Below are positions 12,777 through 24,900 of a stretch of 64,000 nucleotides of DNA, in pieces. Every line of letters begins with the position of its first letter. The stretch's first letter is position 1. The notes beneath the pieces were generated by a model that saw only the letters and a list, made by a program, of their open reading frames with translations, had not been told where the DNA came from and made no database searches. This stretch comes from Pelargonium tetragonum. Taxonomy: Eukaryota > Streptophyta > Magnoliopsida > Geraniales > Geraniaceae. The DNA lies in contig JAYMTL010000050.1 in the NCBI GenBank assembly GCA_036897445.1, forward strand, positions 1 to 64,000, given 5' to 3'. The position numbers were made by a program, and so were the translations under genes.

Positions 12777-12792
12777 TTTTCTTTTTGTGTAA
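12777..12792 (+). repeat. TTTTCTTTTTGTGTAA motif, copy 1 of 4
   Basis: This 16-mer is exact at 12777-12792 and 15217-15232, has one change (GTGCAA) at 19146-19161, and is a shortened variant (TTTCCTTTTGTGTAAC) at 21565-21580. All four are on the + strand in one 9-kb stretch. Outer spacings are 2440 and 2419 bases. No element boundaries are visible around them. Confidence 0.5.
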
Positions 12793-13077
12793 CAGAAAGT
12801 GTTAATTAAGAATAAGCTAGCACTATGGTTAGAGTTCTCATATAGTTTTTGAGGCATTAATGCAAAAAATCTCTCAAGAAGAATCTTATACTTTCACCTA
12901 AATTCAATCAAGCTTTTTGCTTTAGATCTTTAGTTTAAGTATCAAAGTGAGTTGGCAGCTACTCTGGTAATTAAGCTATTTTAATATTGTATTTGGTCTT
13001 CAACTAGGAATGCTTGAATTATGCTTTGTTCTGTAATTCAGTATATTTATAGCTAAATAAAGGCAAAATGTCTCTAG

Positions 13078-13138
13078 TGAAAGGGCTCGAACTAAGGCTC
13101 CCGTAACGAGAGGGCGGTGCTTTAACCGAGAACTATAT
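13078..13138 (-). pseudogene. tRNA-like relic, threonine(CGU)-like
   Basis: On the minus strand this reads TCTCGGTTAAAGCACC (A-box/D-arm), then CTCTCGTTACGGGAG, then TTAGTTCGAGCCC (B-box/T-arm; + strand 13083-13093). The order and the strings GGTTAAAGCACC and CTCGT followed by GGGAG match eukaryotic nuclear tRNA-Thr with anticodon CGU. The anticodon loop is shortened and a few bases are inserted before its stem, so the clover-leaf is broken and no terminator T-run follows. It is a pseudogene or SINE head. The threonine identity comes from remembered family sequences, not a search. Confidence 0.45.
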
Positions 13139-15216
13139 AAAGAAAATAACAGGACTATTACCTCGGTATACCTTGATTTTTCTAAGTTTATTCTTAAAAT
13201 GAAGTCCTAAAAAGGGCTATTGCTTTTACGTTTATGCGAGGTTTTCCTTGGATTTTGTAGCTGTATTATTTATCTGACCCGTAACAGAATAAGAATATTA
13301 GACTGCTAAACTTTTCAATACTATTTACTTATTTCTTGATTATTGCATCTCTTTGATTGCTTCTAGTCAGAAATTCTATATAAATAAACTTTATAGGCCA
13401 TTCTATACAATACTACTATAAAAATCCTAATCTTTATACAGGTTTTAAGTCATTTCCCTATTTATTCGCGGTATCAAGCCCTAAACAAAGAGAAAATTAG
13501 CTGAATTGTGTTAAAGAGTTTTTGCCTACAAGGAGAGTCCTATTATAATATTCGAAATTCAGCATTAAAACCTCTTGCTTATACCTGGTAACCCGGACAG
13601 AACCCCCTAACTCCAAGCTTTCTCGAAATAAGGCTAAAGCTCGATGTTAATAGAATAAATTTTATATTTGAAATTTATACGGGAACCCCAGATCTAGTAA
13701 ACCCCTTGTTCAAGTAGAATTTACCTTCCCTGCAATAAACTAAGCTGAAAGAGACTTTGCCGTACTGTTATTACTATTTTAATTCAGTGGGATCATGAAA
13801 AACTCAGAGTACACTTGGGAAATTAGAACCTTTCTTTAAGCCTATTGTACCAGAATTTTCATAATACCTGGATTTCTTATTAGGACGCAGAGCTGCTGTA
13901 TTCTTAAGGAATGGGAAGAAGTCTTTTATAGTATATGTATTATATGTCTACAGTACCTCCTTATTTAGTTAGTATTACTGAGTTTTATGGAATAGGTACA
14001 GAAAAATAAGAGTAATAGTTAGATTTTTAGGAGTCCCTTTGCTCTCTGTTTTTCTCGTTATGGAGGAGAGAGAGCCTAATTGTATCAAGAAAAGAGGCTT
14101 TCATTAAATAAAAGTATAAAACTAAAAAGGATTTCGCTATTCCCTTTGCTGCTGTAATATAAGAATCTTTCCTATGAATAGGAACCTACAATAGGTATCC
14201 GATGTTTACAAAGTTTCAATTTCCACAAAGTCAATCCAAGATAAAGTTTTTCCTTTATTCTAATCGGTCCAACAAGGGTCTGTATGAGAGAAATTAGCTT
14301 ACTTTTGGAAACCTTTGACTGAAGGCCGGAGCAAGAGCTCCTAGTGGCAGTGGCATACTATAGAAAACCAACGAAAATTCTCAAAAAGGAGAGGGGAATA
14401 TTCTACCAAAAAGCGAAACCCCGGGATATTACCAATACATGGGATATACAAGGTTCGTTCTTATTGAATTTAGTATGTCTGACATAGCTGCCTTAATAAA
14501 GACTAAGACTTCTTAAAATGTGTAAAGTCTTTAAATCCCATTCCGCCGTCCCGCGATCTAACAATTTTCCTTAGGCTTAATTATAAAAAAAAGAAAGAGG
14601 CATTCCTACCTCTTATGTTATAAAGTTTTAGCTTTTGCTACGTCAAACACAAGGCCCTTTCCTTGTATAGCACCCTCTTTTCTCAGCTTCGGGGGTATTC
14701 CTAAAAAACTGATAATAAAAGAGGTTGGAAATCCGCTCTGCGTAATTTTAGGGCCCTAGTAATTTCTTATTTTTTTAGGATGCCTTGGGGCGCTTATCAT
14801 TTTTTACTAAGGGAACTACGGCTGTTTCACGAATTAAATTAATAGCTTATGGGGTAGGTAGAAAGGGGAGACAAAACAAAAAAAAAGCTCTGTCCACAAA
14901 AAAGGAAGGGCCTCTCATAAACACTTCATTAACAATTAAAAGTACAAATATCTGATCAACAAAAGGGATTTTCAAAGAAAACTTTATTAGCTTAAATTTC
15001 GTTACTACAGCGCTGAACCAAGATTTTTAGGTCTAGAGATTCTTTTACTTTTATATCTTTCTAAATACTATATAGGGTGCACTAGAGGAGCAATTTTCCA
15101 AGCGGTCCTTATAGAGTTATTCTAATATTCAATAGTAATGCAGTGTTCTTTTTTTATCTCTCGAAAAGAATGTGTATTTTCTGTTTAAAGTAGAGCAATC
15201 CGGTTAGTAACATAGC

Positions 15217-15232
15217 TTTTCTTTTTGTGTAA
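15217..15232 (+). repeat. TTTTCTTTTTGTGTAA motif, copy 2 of 4
   Basis: Exact copy of the 16-mer at 12777-12792, followed by GTATAG. The preceding 12 bases (GTAACATAGC region) are unlike the first copy, so the shared segment is short. Confidence 0.5.
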
Positions 15233-15594
15233 GTATAGAACTCCCTATTTGACCAAGGCAGGTGAAAGATGTCGTTAATGGTAGATAAGCTAAGTATCTC
15301 TGAAAGTCCTAAACATTCCCTTTTAAATTAGACAGGGTAGGCCTAAAGGGAACCCGTAGAAGAATAAATCTCCTATACTTATAAGGTTTCTTTCCTTTAT
15401 ACACAAGTGACTCCTAAAGAGGGAATCTCCCTTAAGAGTAATAAACAAACAAGCAAGCAAGGTCTAGCTCTTAAGAGGTTAGGTATGCAGATCGAGGAGT
15501 AACAAATGAAGAAAAGGAAGAACAAGTAAATAAGATTGGTGTGTCTATCGGGTATCCTGTACTAACTATACTACATCAGGTTTGTATCCTCTAT

Positions 15595-15621
15595 ATTATA
15601 TACATTATATACATTATATAC
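15595..15621 (+). repeat. Tandem repeat, 9 bp x 3
   Basis: The unit ATTATATAC is repeated three times without error at 15595-15603, 15604-15612 and 15613-15621. This is a small minisatellite of slippage type. Perfect identity suggests it is recent compared with the decayed sequence around it. Confidence 0.85.
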
Positions 15622-16633
15622 CAAAATCTCCAAGGAGGATTCTCTTAACTAAGGAAATCCATTAACAAGTAGCTTTGTTTTGTAATTCGGTAAGCAAGGT
15701 AGCTCCAGAAGAAAGGGGAGTTTTGTGTTTCTTAGTCAGTTTAGAGAAAAAGGGAAGGTTCTCTTCTTGTCCCTTGCCTGTTCCCCAGTTAATAAAAAAG
15801 CAAGACTAGAAGGAATTGAGTCCATTTAGAATAGCAAGTACCTGTTTTGACTAAAGGGACTAATTCAGGGGTTCTAAAGTCTAAAGAAAAAGTTTCACAT
15901 AATGAGTAATCGGGAGTTTTTTTGAGATTTAATGCTCACCAAATAGTACACTTGTTTGGGCTCTTATTCTCATATAGGTAATTATACTAAAACTTGTTAT
16001 CCTGGACCTAAACCCTTTTTCCTAGTTCTTTTGTTTGACTCGTAAAAACCGGAATCTTCTTACGAAAGTTAGTAGCCGCCAGCCGTCTAGCAATTTTTTA
16101 TAGACGTTCCGTTAAGCCCTACTTTGACTTTAGGAAGTTCTTCAAAAAATTTAGAGTCTCTCCTTGACCAGGTATTCGTATAAACAGGGTTCTTTAATTG
16201 CGGAATCTTATAATATAATGAGAACTTTTTTATGAAATTAAAAATGAACAAAAAAGGATTTGGTTACGTTAAAACCCCGGATTTTCCGAGTCAGGAACAA
16301 CATTTTATGTATGACGTGAGCCTCCATTCTTTTTTTAGGCTTTGTTTGGGACCCCAGAAGTCTTCTTATCACTATTTTACTTTTTTCAATTAGCTACCTT
16401 AACAGACTTGGATCCTTTACTACTAAACACGATCAGCCAAAATGGGTTTCTGTCAACAAGGTAGGAAGCTATTCATTTACAACACAAAATTTTTGGACAC
16501 CTGATTTATATACTATATACCTTGGTTTTCTTCTAAAAGTAGGAGTTCGTCTATTTCCTTTGTATTGATCTGTTTTGTAGTAGGTTAGTAAATAAGCCAA
16601 CCCTGTAGCAAGATTTTTAATTACAAACTAGCA

Positions 16634-16642
16634 GAAAGCGGG
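16634..16642 (+). repeat. GAAAGCGGG cluster, copy 1 of 6
   Basis: The nonamer GAAAGCGGG is seen at 16634, 20462, 48579, 53955 and 62074 on the + strand and at 21984-21992 on the minus strand. For DNA this AT-rich about 0.1 copies would be expected. Here it is preceded by AGCA and followed by CCC, making a GGGCCC centre. Confidence 0.5.
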
Positions 16643-17640
16643 CCCATAAAAGCAACAACTTGTTGGTAAAGTTTTAAGGAAAGTTCTCTCGAGTGTGTAT
16701 ATAAAATATACTCATTTAAATGAACTTACGCCTAACGTTAAACTCTAAGCGACCTTCACTATATCCTTGACAGAGGCTTTTGATATAACTTCAGGAAAAA
16801 GAGTCTCGCTTTAATCTTACGTAATTAAGTCCTAAAGGCTCCTTGTAACAATTTTAGCAGTTCACCTTCTCAGCAGCAAGCCATAATCTATTATACTTAT
16901 CATTTTCTGTACCAAACACTTCTAGAATTTAATTTGAATGCTTCTTTCTTAGCACATTATAGGAACTTTTAACTCTTGATACCTCTATTTTTCTTATTCT
17001 TAAGTTTGTTACAGTATTAGGTAGAGTTTTCATAGTCCACCCTCAAATGAGGTAGAGCTTATAAAGTACAAGGAATTTATCCCAAGTTTAGCTTGTGTTC
17101 AACTAGTATTATATACAGGATTTATCAGGCCCACGTAAGTTAGGTTTCTTTTTCACTTTTGTTCTAATTAATTTAGTTTTTTAAGAAAAAATCCCTTCCG
17201 CTATTATAGTTCCGGGCAAAAGAAAATCTCAGGAATATAAGCTATTATAAATTGAAGGGTAGCAGAAAACTCGGGATTAGAAGCCCTATACTCAAAAATA
17301 TACAAGGGTTTAGATTTTCTTGAAGCTTAAAGTATACTACAATTCATCGTTTGAGAATCTAGACTCTATAATCTATCCGGGATTTAACCAACGAAATTCT
17401 TCAAAAGGAGCCTCTTGCTTTCCCCACGGAGTCCCTTTTAGAAGGATCTTGCAAGTTATGGATTAATTAAGTATGCCCTTTCTACTTTCTTATTACTGAG
17501 ACTGAGCAAAAGAGATTTAATATAAAAACCTTTTGATAAGGTAAGGGGGGCATGCAATTAGAACTAAAGGCGTTGCATAAAGGGGCTAGTATTCTATCTA
17601 TATTTAAGAGTAGCTTGCCTGCAGGAATTAGGTGTACACA

Positions 17641-17674
17641 CAATCAAACAGAAGGGAGCCTCCTTGATTTTTAA
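17641..17674 (+). repeat. Diverged short repeat, copy 1
   Basis: This aligns with 19954-19986. Both read AATCAAA, then C or T, then AGAA, GCCTC, TTGATTTTT, with a 3-4 base gap. The first substitution is CA versus TA. The flanks do not align convincingly, so common descent is only probable. Confidence 0.35.
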
Positions 17675-18457
17675 TTATCCGCATTGGCTTGGTTTTTTAT
17701 AACTTTAGGAGAGTTGTATTATGTATAGCAATTGTGTTTACTCTGAATTGGAATATTGAACGGATTATCATGCTTTTTCTAGAGTGCTCTAGGAGTCGAA
17801 GGAATTCCTTTTTGGTTATTAAGGTCAAAGTCTTTCGGATACCAAAGGTTGCTAAAGAATATAAAATATAGACGAAATAGAGCACAAACTAAGATTAAAA
17901 TATAGAACAAGAAAAAGAGGAGTTGTTCAGATGGACTTCAATTTTTAAGCAAAAAAGAGCCTCTCTTCGTGCAGTCCTTTTTTATGTTATATGCCCGGGT
18001 AAACCTTCGGCATGGAAGAGGAAGCTGCATTATTTGCTAAATATTAATGATTACGGAATTTTTTATATTTAGCACGGCTAGCTCTCGGTGGATGCTCGAG
18101 TATCCTAATATCTGCTGTAAAAAATGTCTGTTTTGTTAATCACGCTAAACCCTCGTTAGTATGCCATAATTTAATAGAATAAGGAGAATTAGGAGCTTGA
18201 AAAGGTTAAGTTTATTCCCAAAAGAAGGAGTATTCGAGTAGAAGGTAAACTACTAAGGTGCGGAACCCTAAACGCATAGGTTAAAATAAGGATACACAAG
18301 ATTTAGTTATAGTATAATAAATTACTTGTTTTAATATCCAAATATAAAAAATAGAGATAAGGACTCTATTCAAGACCTTATCTCCTAGCTTCATAATGGA
18401 TCAAGATTCAAATTTACAGAAAGGAGGGAACCCTTTTTTGAGAAAAAATCCTATAAA

Positions 18458-18520
18458 GGTCAGTACTTGAACCTACAAATTGACTTGCTCTTGTGTTACC
18501 GATAAAGCTAAAGCAAGTTT
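18458..18520 (-). pseudogene. tRNA-like relic, possibly lysine-like
   Basis: The minus strand reads TTTAGCTTTATCGGTAACA (A-box/D-arm, around 18495-18510), then an anticodon-arm region beginning CACAAGAG, then GTAGGTTCAAGTAC (B-box, + strand 18464-18474). Spacing between the boxes fits a tRNA without intron. The D-arm and the CACAAG string recall eukaryotic lysine tRNA, but the anticodon stem is not closed. I call a decayed tRNA or SINE head; lysine is a guess. Confidence 0.33.
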
Positions 18521-19145
18521 CCTAGTATATTCTGAATAAAATATCAAAAGAGTTCCATGACTTACCTTATTAAAAGTCTTCCAAGCTTCATAGAATTTAG
18601 CGGGTCAACAATACCAAGAAATTTCCACTATACTACCTTATCATAAAAGTAACGCTATCAAAAGTTTTCTCTTGCTGTTATCTAAAATAGAGGGAATCCA
18701 CACTTAGCCTTAAAAACTCTATGCTGAAGTACAGTAAAACGACTAAAGTCCCGAATCTATGTTAGCGAATAGCGAGTCTATAATTAGAGTTTTCAACAAC
18801 CCAGCAAAGAGTATTTCCCCTCAACTTTACTTCAAAGTTTTTAGATTTACTAATTATACTTCGGATCCGGACTTTTTTTGAGAAAGGAACTCCCTCTTTA
18901 ACACTTTTATTGCCACCGGTTTATTAAAAGCCAGTTATTAAGGGTTTTAAAAAAGGCAAAATTGTATAGGATACCAGATCAGCAACTATACTATTTTGAA
19001 AGTTTTTGCATTGCCTGTTTGTTTAGTTTAGTTAGCTTATTCTTTTAAATCTTTTTTTGCGGTTTTATCTTTTTTCATTTTAAGAAAAATCAAGCTATTT
19101 TACAAATTTGAACATTCGAACTTTAATTTATATTAAATAAGCTTG

Positions 19146-19161
19146 TTTTCTTTTTGTGCAA
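19146..19161 (+). repeat. TTTTCTTTTTGTGTAA motif, copy 3 of 4
   Basis: TTTTCTTTTTGTGCAA differs from copies 1 and 2 by one base, C for T directly before A. A CA/TA difference between repeat copies is the signature expected of repeat-induced point mutation. Confidence 0.45.
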
Positions 19162-19953
19162 AACCCATAAAGCATAACCTTCATTTATTCTAGGTTCGGA
19201 TCCTGTTTGCGTTAGAAAAAATATAAGAATTTCTTGTTAGCTACACCTTTGGAAATTTAACAATGTAGGAAGGTCCATACAATGGTAATCACAAGAGTTC
19301 ATTCTGTTAATCAAGCTACTAAATTTGTAAGTCGGCTCTAAGAGATACCCAAGGTATTTAAGCTATAGGGCCCTAAGTTCATTTATACAGGTATTTTGTA
19401 ATAGCCCTTTCTGCTTTCATTTTTTCTTATACTGGTGTATGAGGTCATAACTATAACAAAATGACTTACCCCGTTCGATCACCGACCGAGTCGCTTAGGA
19501 TTTGCTTTATTGACAAATGGTGTAAAATTGGACACAAGCATGGATAAGAACTTCAACCACAAGATAAAGTCTCAGATTCGAGCCGTTACTTAATTTTAGT
19601 AAACTTATAAATGCCTGGAATACTTATTTCTTTTTTATATACCTACACTCCCGGTTCTTCTAATAAAAAAATCTTGTAGCTGTGGATATAACTTATATAG
19701 GGAGGACTTAAACAAAAACCCAAATTAACTTTAATAACTACTACTAGTAGGAGTGCCCTCCTGACCCAAGGCTATGTTAAAGGGACCACTTTAAAAGTAA
19801 ACAAACAAGGAAACCCCTTATCTTTCTTGAAAGCAAACGCTAGTTAAGTACACTAAGACAAATATAGACTAAAGGCATAACAACTTTTGAAATTCCCGCT
19901 AGAGAAACAAAGTGATAAGGAGCTTCGAGGGCACTGGGTTAGGCCATAAAGAG

Positions 19954-19986
19954 CAAATCAAATAGAAGCCTCTGTTGATTTTTGAA
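19954..19986 (+). repeat. Diverged short repeat, copy 2
   Basis: Partner of 17641-17674, 2.3 kb away in the same orientation. Matching blocks are AATCAAA, AGAA, GCCTC and TTGATTTTT. The pair lacks the extra GGG of copy 1. Confidence 0.35.
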
Positions 19987-20461
19987 AAATAAAGATGACA
20001 AATAGATATACACAGTACTTATCTTAGGGCCTTCCCGCCCGTATTAGTAAAAAGGATCGCTCTAAATAAAGCTTTCTTAGGCTGGGGTAAAATTGACTTA
20101 AAGCGAGCATAAAAGCAATAGCTCGGCAAACAAAGAAAACTAACGTCTCTAGGGAATCACATAAATAGCATAGATTAGTGCTTTTTAAAAGGATCTAACG
20201 GAAGACCTGGAACTCCTTTATAACTTGTACTTGAAGTACTTGGATAACCCTTTTAGGGCCCTCTATCTAGGCCTAAATAAAACCTACTCTTGTTTTTATA
20301 AAGTATAGAAAAAGAATAGAAATACCTTTTAAAAAGTAATTTAAAGTACAGGGGCTCCTATGAAAAATAAGGTTTCTCTTTAGGACCCCTTTTTTCGAGA
20401 ACTCCTTGCCTAGCTAAAGCTAATCCCTTATATTATACTGCCGAGGTTTTCTTGTTTTTAC

Positions 20462-20470
20462 GAAAGCGGG
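20462..20470 (+). repeat. GAAAGCGGG cluster, copy 2 of 6
   Basis: GAAAGCGGG preceded by TTTTTAC and followed by TTGTATG. The flanks differ from the other copies. Confidence 0.4.
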
Positions 20471-21095
20471 TTGTATGAAGTCTCAGGGTAAGTTTCTATT
20501 AAATAGGAGTAGCAGGTTTTTCACGTAACGTAAGGAAAAACTTTTTAAAGACATATTCTATACAAACTGAAAATGAGTGTAGGCTTCTCTTATAGGTGTA
20601 GCTTTCACTTCCGAAGTGAGTAGAGATTCAGGTGCTTTAGTAGGGTATAGTAGATAAAAAGAGCTTCTTTAGTGTAACTTCTTAGGCAACACAGCACTTA
20701 CAAACTTAAGTTCCATAAGAAGTGTGGGTATCTCTTATTAGAATTAGAAGCATAAGAAAGTCAAAGTCTCTCAATAAAAAAAAAAAATGAAGCTTTTTAG
20801 AAGGAGAAACCCATTAGAAAAGCTCTAAGTTATGTTACCCTATTTTTGGATACAAATTTTCGGTTCAAGTATAAGAAAAAGCTCCTTATTTTGTGGATTA
20901 ATTAAAATAAAGCATTCCGCTACTTATACTTATTTAGTTTTATAAACCACTAGTGGGTAACGGGTAGTATTGTAGTTTTTTTCGAAAATTAAGAAATCCA
21001 AAGGGCTTAAGGGTTTCGAGGGAATTCCTTATTTGTGCCTTTCTTAGACTTACTCCGGATTTGTAAATAAGGAAGAAATAAGAGATTAGTACCTT

Positions 21096-21108
21096 TTTTA
21101 GGCGGCCT
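21096..21108 (+). repeat. TTTTAGGCGGCCT 13-mer, copy 1
   Basis: TTTTAGGCGGCCT is identical at 38594-38606 in the same orientation, and both are preceded by ACC with T's between. Eight of 13 bases are G or C, so a chance match is unlikely in this DNA. Confidence 0.45.
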
Positions 21109-21564
21109 ATCTATAAGGAAATGAAATTTAGTAATTATAGAGTCCTTTTTAATTAGGATTTTATAAATAGCAAAGGATTCCTATCTTTCGTATAAGTTAA
21201 GCTTAGGAATGCAAACAGGATTTATCTGATCAGTTCAGTCCTAAACTCTATTTTGAAAAGGGATGGATGCCCCGGGTTAAACCCTAAAGAAAAGTCTTAC
21301 CGATGTATTCGTTTTTATAAAGCCAAGGATTTCTATGAATTCTAAAAACGGGGTTTTTAAGGGGTCTGTTCTAGTCATAATTACACTACTAGACTTAACG
21401 CGGGTTCTATAACAAAATGAAAAGGCTTCTTTTATAGGTACTTTTAACCCCCTCGCTCTAGTAATACCTAGTCTAGGGAAACGGCTCCAGTCTCTATCAA
21501 GATTTATCTTGAAATTCTCTCTTAAGTGAGCAAGCCATAGCTTCAACATTAAATAAAATAAATG

Positions 21565-21580
21565 TTTCCTTTTGTGTAAC
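21565..21580 (+). repeat. TTTTCTTTTTGTGTAA motif, copy 4 of 4
   Basis: TTTCCTTTTGTGTAAC is a variant of the T-rich 16-mer with one base fewer in the second T-run and C for T in the first block. It keeps the GTGTAA end. Confidence 0.35.
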
Positions 21581-21983
21581 TTACATTTAAATTTTTATTA
21601 TTAGAGGGGGTTCTTAGAGACGGGTTTCCTTTTTAGATCATTTAGCAATTCTTTGTACGAGAGATTCTTCTTTTTTTGGAGTCTTTATCCCTTCCTTTTT
21701 GTTTGTACTGTACTGCGGTGAGCTATATAATACGTAAAAATTTGAAACCTCTCTTGGTTTTTGGCTTTCTTACTCTAACGGGTGTCTTATTTATCTTCTT
21801 TATGAAGTTTACTTATTTAAATTCTGAAAAGAGCTCAAGTCAAAGTACAGGATAGAAAAGCCCGCTATTCAAGCTTGTTTATACTAGCCATTTCCTTAAG
21901 GTATCGCAACATTTTTTGAATCAATGTTATTAGAATCCTCCCAACAGTTTTTTTCTTACTTTTTACTGGGGACTTGCGCTCTA

Positions 21984-21992
21984 CCCGCTTTC
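21984..21992 (-). repeat. GAAAGCGGG cluster, copy 3 of 6
   Basis: The only minus-strand copy; the + strand reads CCCGCTTTC. With the following G the minus strand gives CAGAAAGCGGG, identical over 11 bases to the copy at 16634. Confidence 0.4.
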
Positions 21993-24900
21993 TGTTTGAT
22001 TTGTCTTATTCTGCACACTCTTCTTATACAGGGATTCCCTAGCTTATGGGCTACACACCTCTTATAGTTTTGCTTAACTACTAGAAAGCTGGGAAACAAA
22101 AAGAGGAAAACAAATCCGCTCCGCAGTTCTGTCCTTACCGTAAACACATTAACTTTAGTTTTAGGGTTCTTTACTTCCTTTAATCTGTTACCAAGCCCCT
22201 TTTAGATAACTTCCCCAGCAAATTTTCAGTTTTAGGTCTAGCTCGTAAGTAAAGTCATTATTAAAGCAAGCAATAATGGGTGGGGGTGTGTAAATAGGTT
22301 ACTTTGTGTTCCTTCGTTTCAAGTTACCAACTCTGATCCGAGTAAAAAAACGCTTAGGAATAGGAGAGGTAGGGCTAAAGCAATTCACCCAGAAGGAGGG
22401 TTTAGGAGTCCTTTTTCTATTCTAGATGCGGTTACAAAAGGAGGTTTTTAACGGCATACTTTCTTCATTTTGTTTATAAGGGGCAAGACGCCTTACTAGT
22501 AACTAATAAAATTGAGTTTTTGAGGCGCTGCGTTTAACTCTTATCTTAACTATACTTGACCCGTAAGCGAAAACCCTAGGTTTTTTATTTATAAGAACCC
22601 TATAGCGAAAAGGGTATCCCTTAGTAAGTAGAGCCGGTCAATTAATTAGAGATAGGTAGAGTATAGGAGCTCCACTGAAAACAAGAAAAGACAACTAAAA
22701 TACCCTGTCTTAGGAAGTATGTGTCAATTTATAGGTTCAAAACGTACTTAGATTAGATTACAAATGCCCTCCTTGGAAATACGATTCCATTGTTGGAACT
22801 TATTAAGATTCCTCTTTTTAGGGGTCGATCAGTTTTTTTTATCAGTAAGAAGCATACAGGTTTTCAAAAAAAGGTTTGTTTATCTCTAGAGTTTGACAAC
22901 ATTTAGTTAGTATATGTACTACTGGATTCTGGAATAAGAAGGGCGTATACAAAGTGTTGTGGTTGGGTTTTCTATTTATACACATTAAGTATTAGCAGCA
23001 TCTATTATCAGATTTAGAGCAAAAAGGAATTTGAGATGAACGAAACACCTGGCATACCTGAGAACTTTTCTAAAAAAGAAGGGGGTGGGTCTTATTTCAA
23101 AAGGAGCTTACTGAACGTGCAAATTTTGCGTTAGTCTTTATTATAAGCTACTTTTATCTAGCCAATGCCCATGTTATCAAACATCGAGGCTTTATTCATT
23201 CCAGGGGGTTATAAGCTCCCAAAAGGAACCGAAACCGTGTATCTCTAAAAGGAAAATCAGAGTTTTCCTGTACTCAGTTATTCAAGCTATAATAAGGGAA
23301 GCCTTTGCATAAATAAACCTATCATTTTTTATCCAAGCCCGTAAAAGAGAGTGCAGGTTGCTTCTAGCCCGTATTGTTCATTGTGTTTTATCTGAAATGC
23401 GTTTTCAGCGCTCCGGAGCAATCCTACTACAGCGGGGCTAACCCTAGTACTTTTTAGGTTTAACTTTTTCATTTTTCTCCGTGAATTTATTGCCTTTGGA
23501 ATTCGATACCGAGACTTTATCTTCTCCTGTCAATCTTGCACAAGTCTTAAACTAAAAAATAGGGACTGCCCCTATTCTGCGAGGTTCTACGTTTTTCCTT
23601 ATCTTAATTTCTGATTGAATAGAGTCTTGAGTTTTCGACAATATTTAATATTTACTGAATCTATAAAGCACCCTTTATTTTTATTACACGCTACCGCAGA
23701 TTTAAATAGACCTTGTAGGAACCCCGTTTGAGACTTAAATTCCCTCTCTTCAGAGTAAAACCTCACTTTTGTGAAAGAAAGTAGGCGAGTTCCTTACTTA
23801 GCATCGAAGTGAAATTTAAGTGAGTTATTAGGTTAAAACAACTTTGTTTGGCGGGTAATTGTGTAAAAACTTTCTGTACGGCCTGTTTTATGGGCTATAA
23901 CGCGTTTTATTGCTCCTGAAATACGGAAGGGGTATTCTAGTATTCTTCTTAACAAGCAATAAAAGATAAAACGATTTGGACTCTTACGAATTTTTATTAC
24001 TTAATACACTAAAAAAGCATAATTAGAATCTCGTTAATTTTGATCTACATTCTTCAATTTCTAAGACAAAACGAAAAGGGAGGAAATAAAGAACAAGCTT
24101 CGCTTCTTTCTTCTTACACCTATCTCTACTCAACCTGCTTATAACGATTATTAAAATTAGAAAAATTGTTCGTTTAGCTAATTCTTTTTTTAGATTGTTT
24201 GCGGATTCTGCGATCCGAATTACCATATAGTATATTCCAGTATTACGGGTGGGAAATCAAGTATTGAGCTTTTTATTCCCTATAACAATTCTAGTAAAAA
24301 CCTACGTTACCACGAAAAATTCCCTAATCAATAAAATTGAACTTTAAGTAAATAGAAAAAATCATACTTCATTTTAAGTATTGCAATGCAAGCATTATGT
24401 ATAACAAGGGGCAAGCTATTTAAAGTAGTTACGCTAAAAATCTTACTGCTTGTAGTTTACTAGGTTAAAATATTTAAGAGTTAAGAGGGGTTTCCTGTAG
24501 CTTTTCCTTGTTTAAAACTAGGGTTCTATTTATTGCTTTTTGTACTAAATAGCTGTCCCGCGCAGTACTTAATAATATAGAACATAGGTTTTATTAAGAT
24601 TGGTATCAAGGTTCAAAATTTCTCTTTTTATTTATAAAATTAGAAATACCCACAGGAGTATATTACTATCCTCCCCTTAACTCAATACTTGAATTTATAG
24701 ATACAACAGAATCCTTAGAGTAGCTAATCATTTTAGGAATGCTACATTTAGAACATTATACGTTGTAAAAAAAAATACCAATAACTAAACTAACTTTCTT
24801 CCTATATAGAAGGTTTTTTTGATAGAACAAGAGAGAGAACTCTTTTTTTATCCGCTAATCCGACATATTGATATAACCAAATTACAAGATGGGAGGGGAA

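Larger units (their letters stand above)
13139..18457. other. Gene-free AT-rich stretch
   Basis: No gene is recognised. A purine-rich open run of 44 codons at 15368-15499 reads as lysine-rich protein (around K-E-G-I-S-L-K-S-N-K), but runs of this size are common by chance. A 9-base unit is repeated three times at 15595-15621. GAAAGCGGG lies at 16634-16642. The overlapping frames of 60 and 62 codons near 17.7-17.9 kb are on opposite strands and chance-sized. Confidence 0.6.

Noticed and set aside
15368-15499. Lysine-rich open run that reads like protein
   Set aside because: 44 open codons are expected hundreds of times in this window; purine-rich DNA gives K, E, Q and R in any case.
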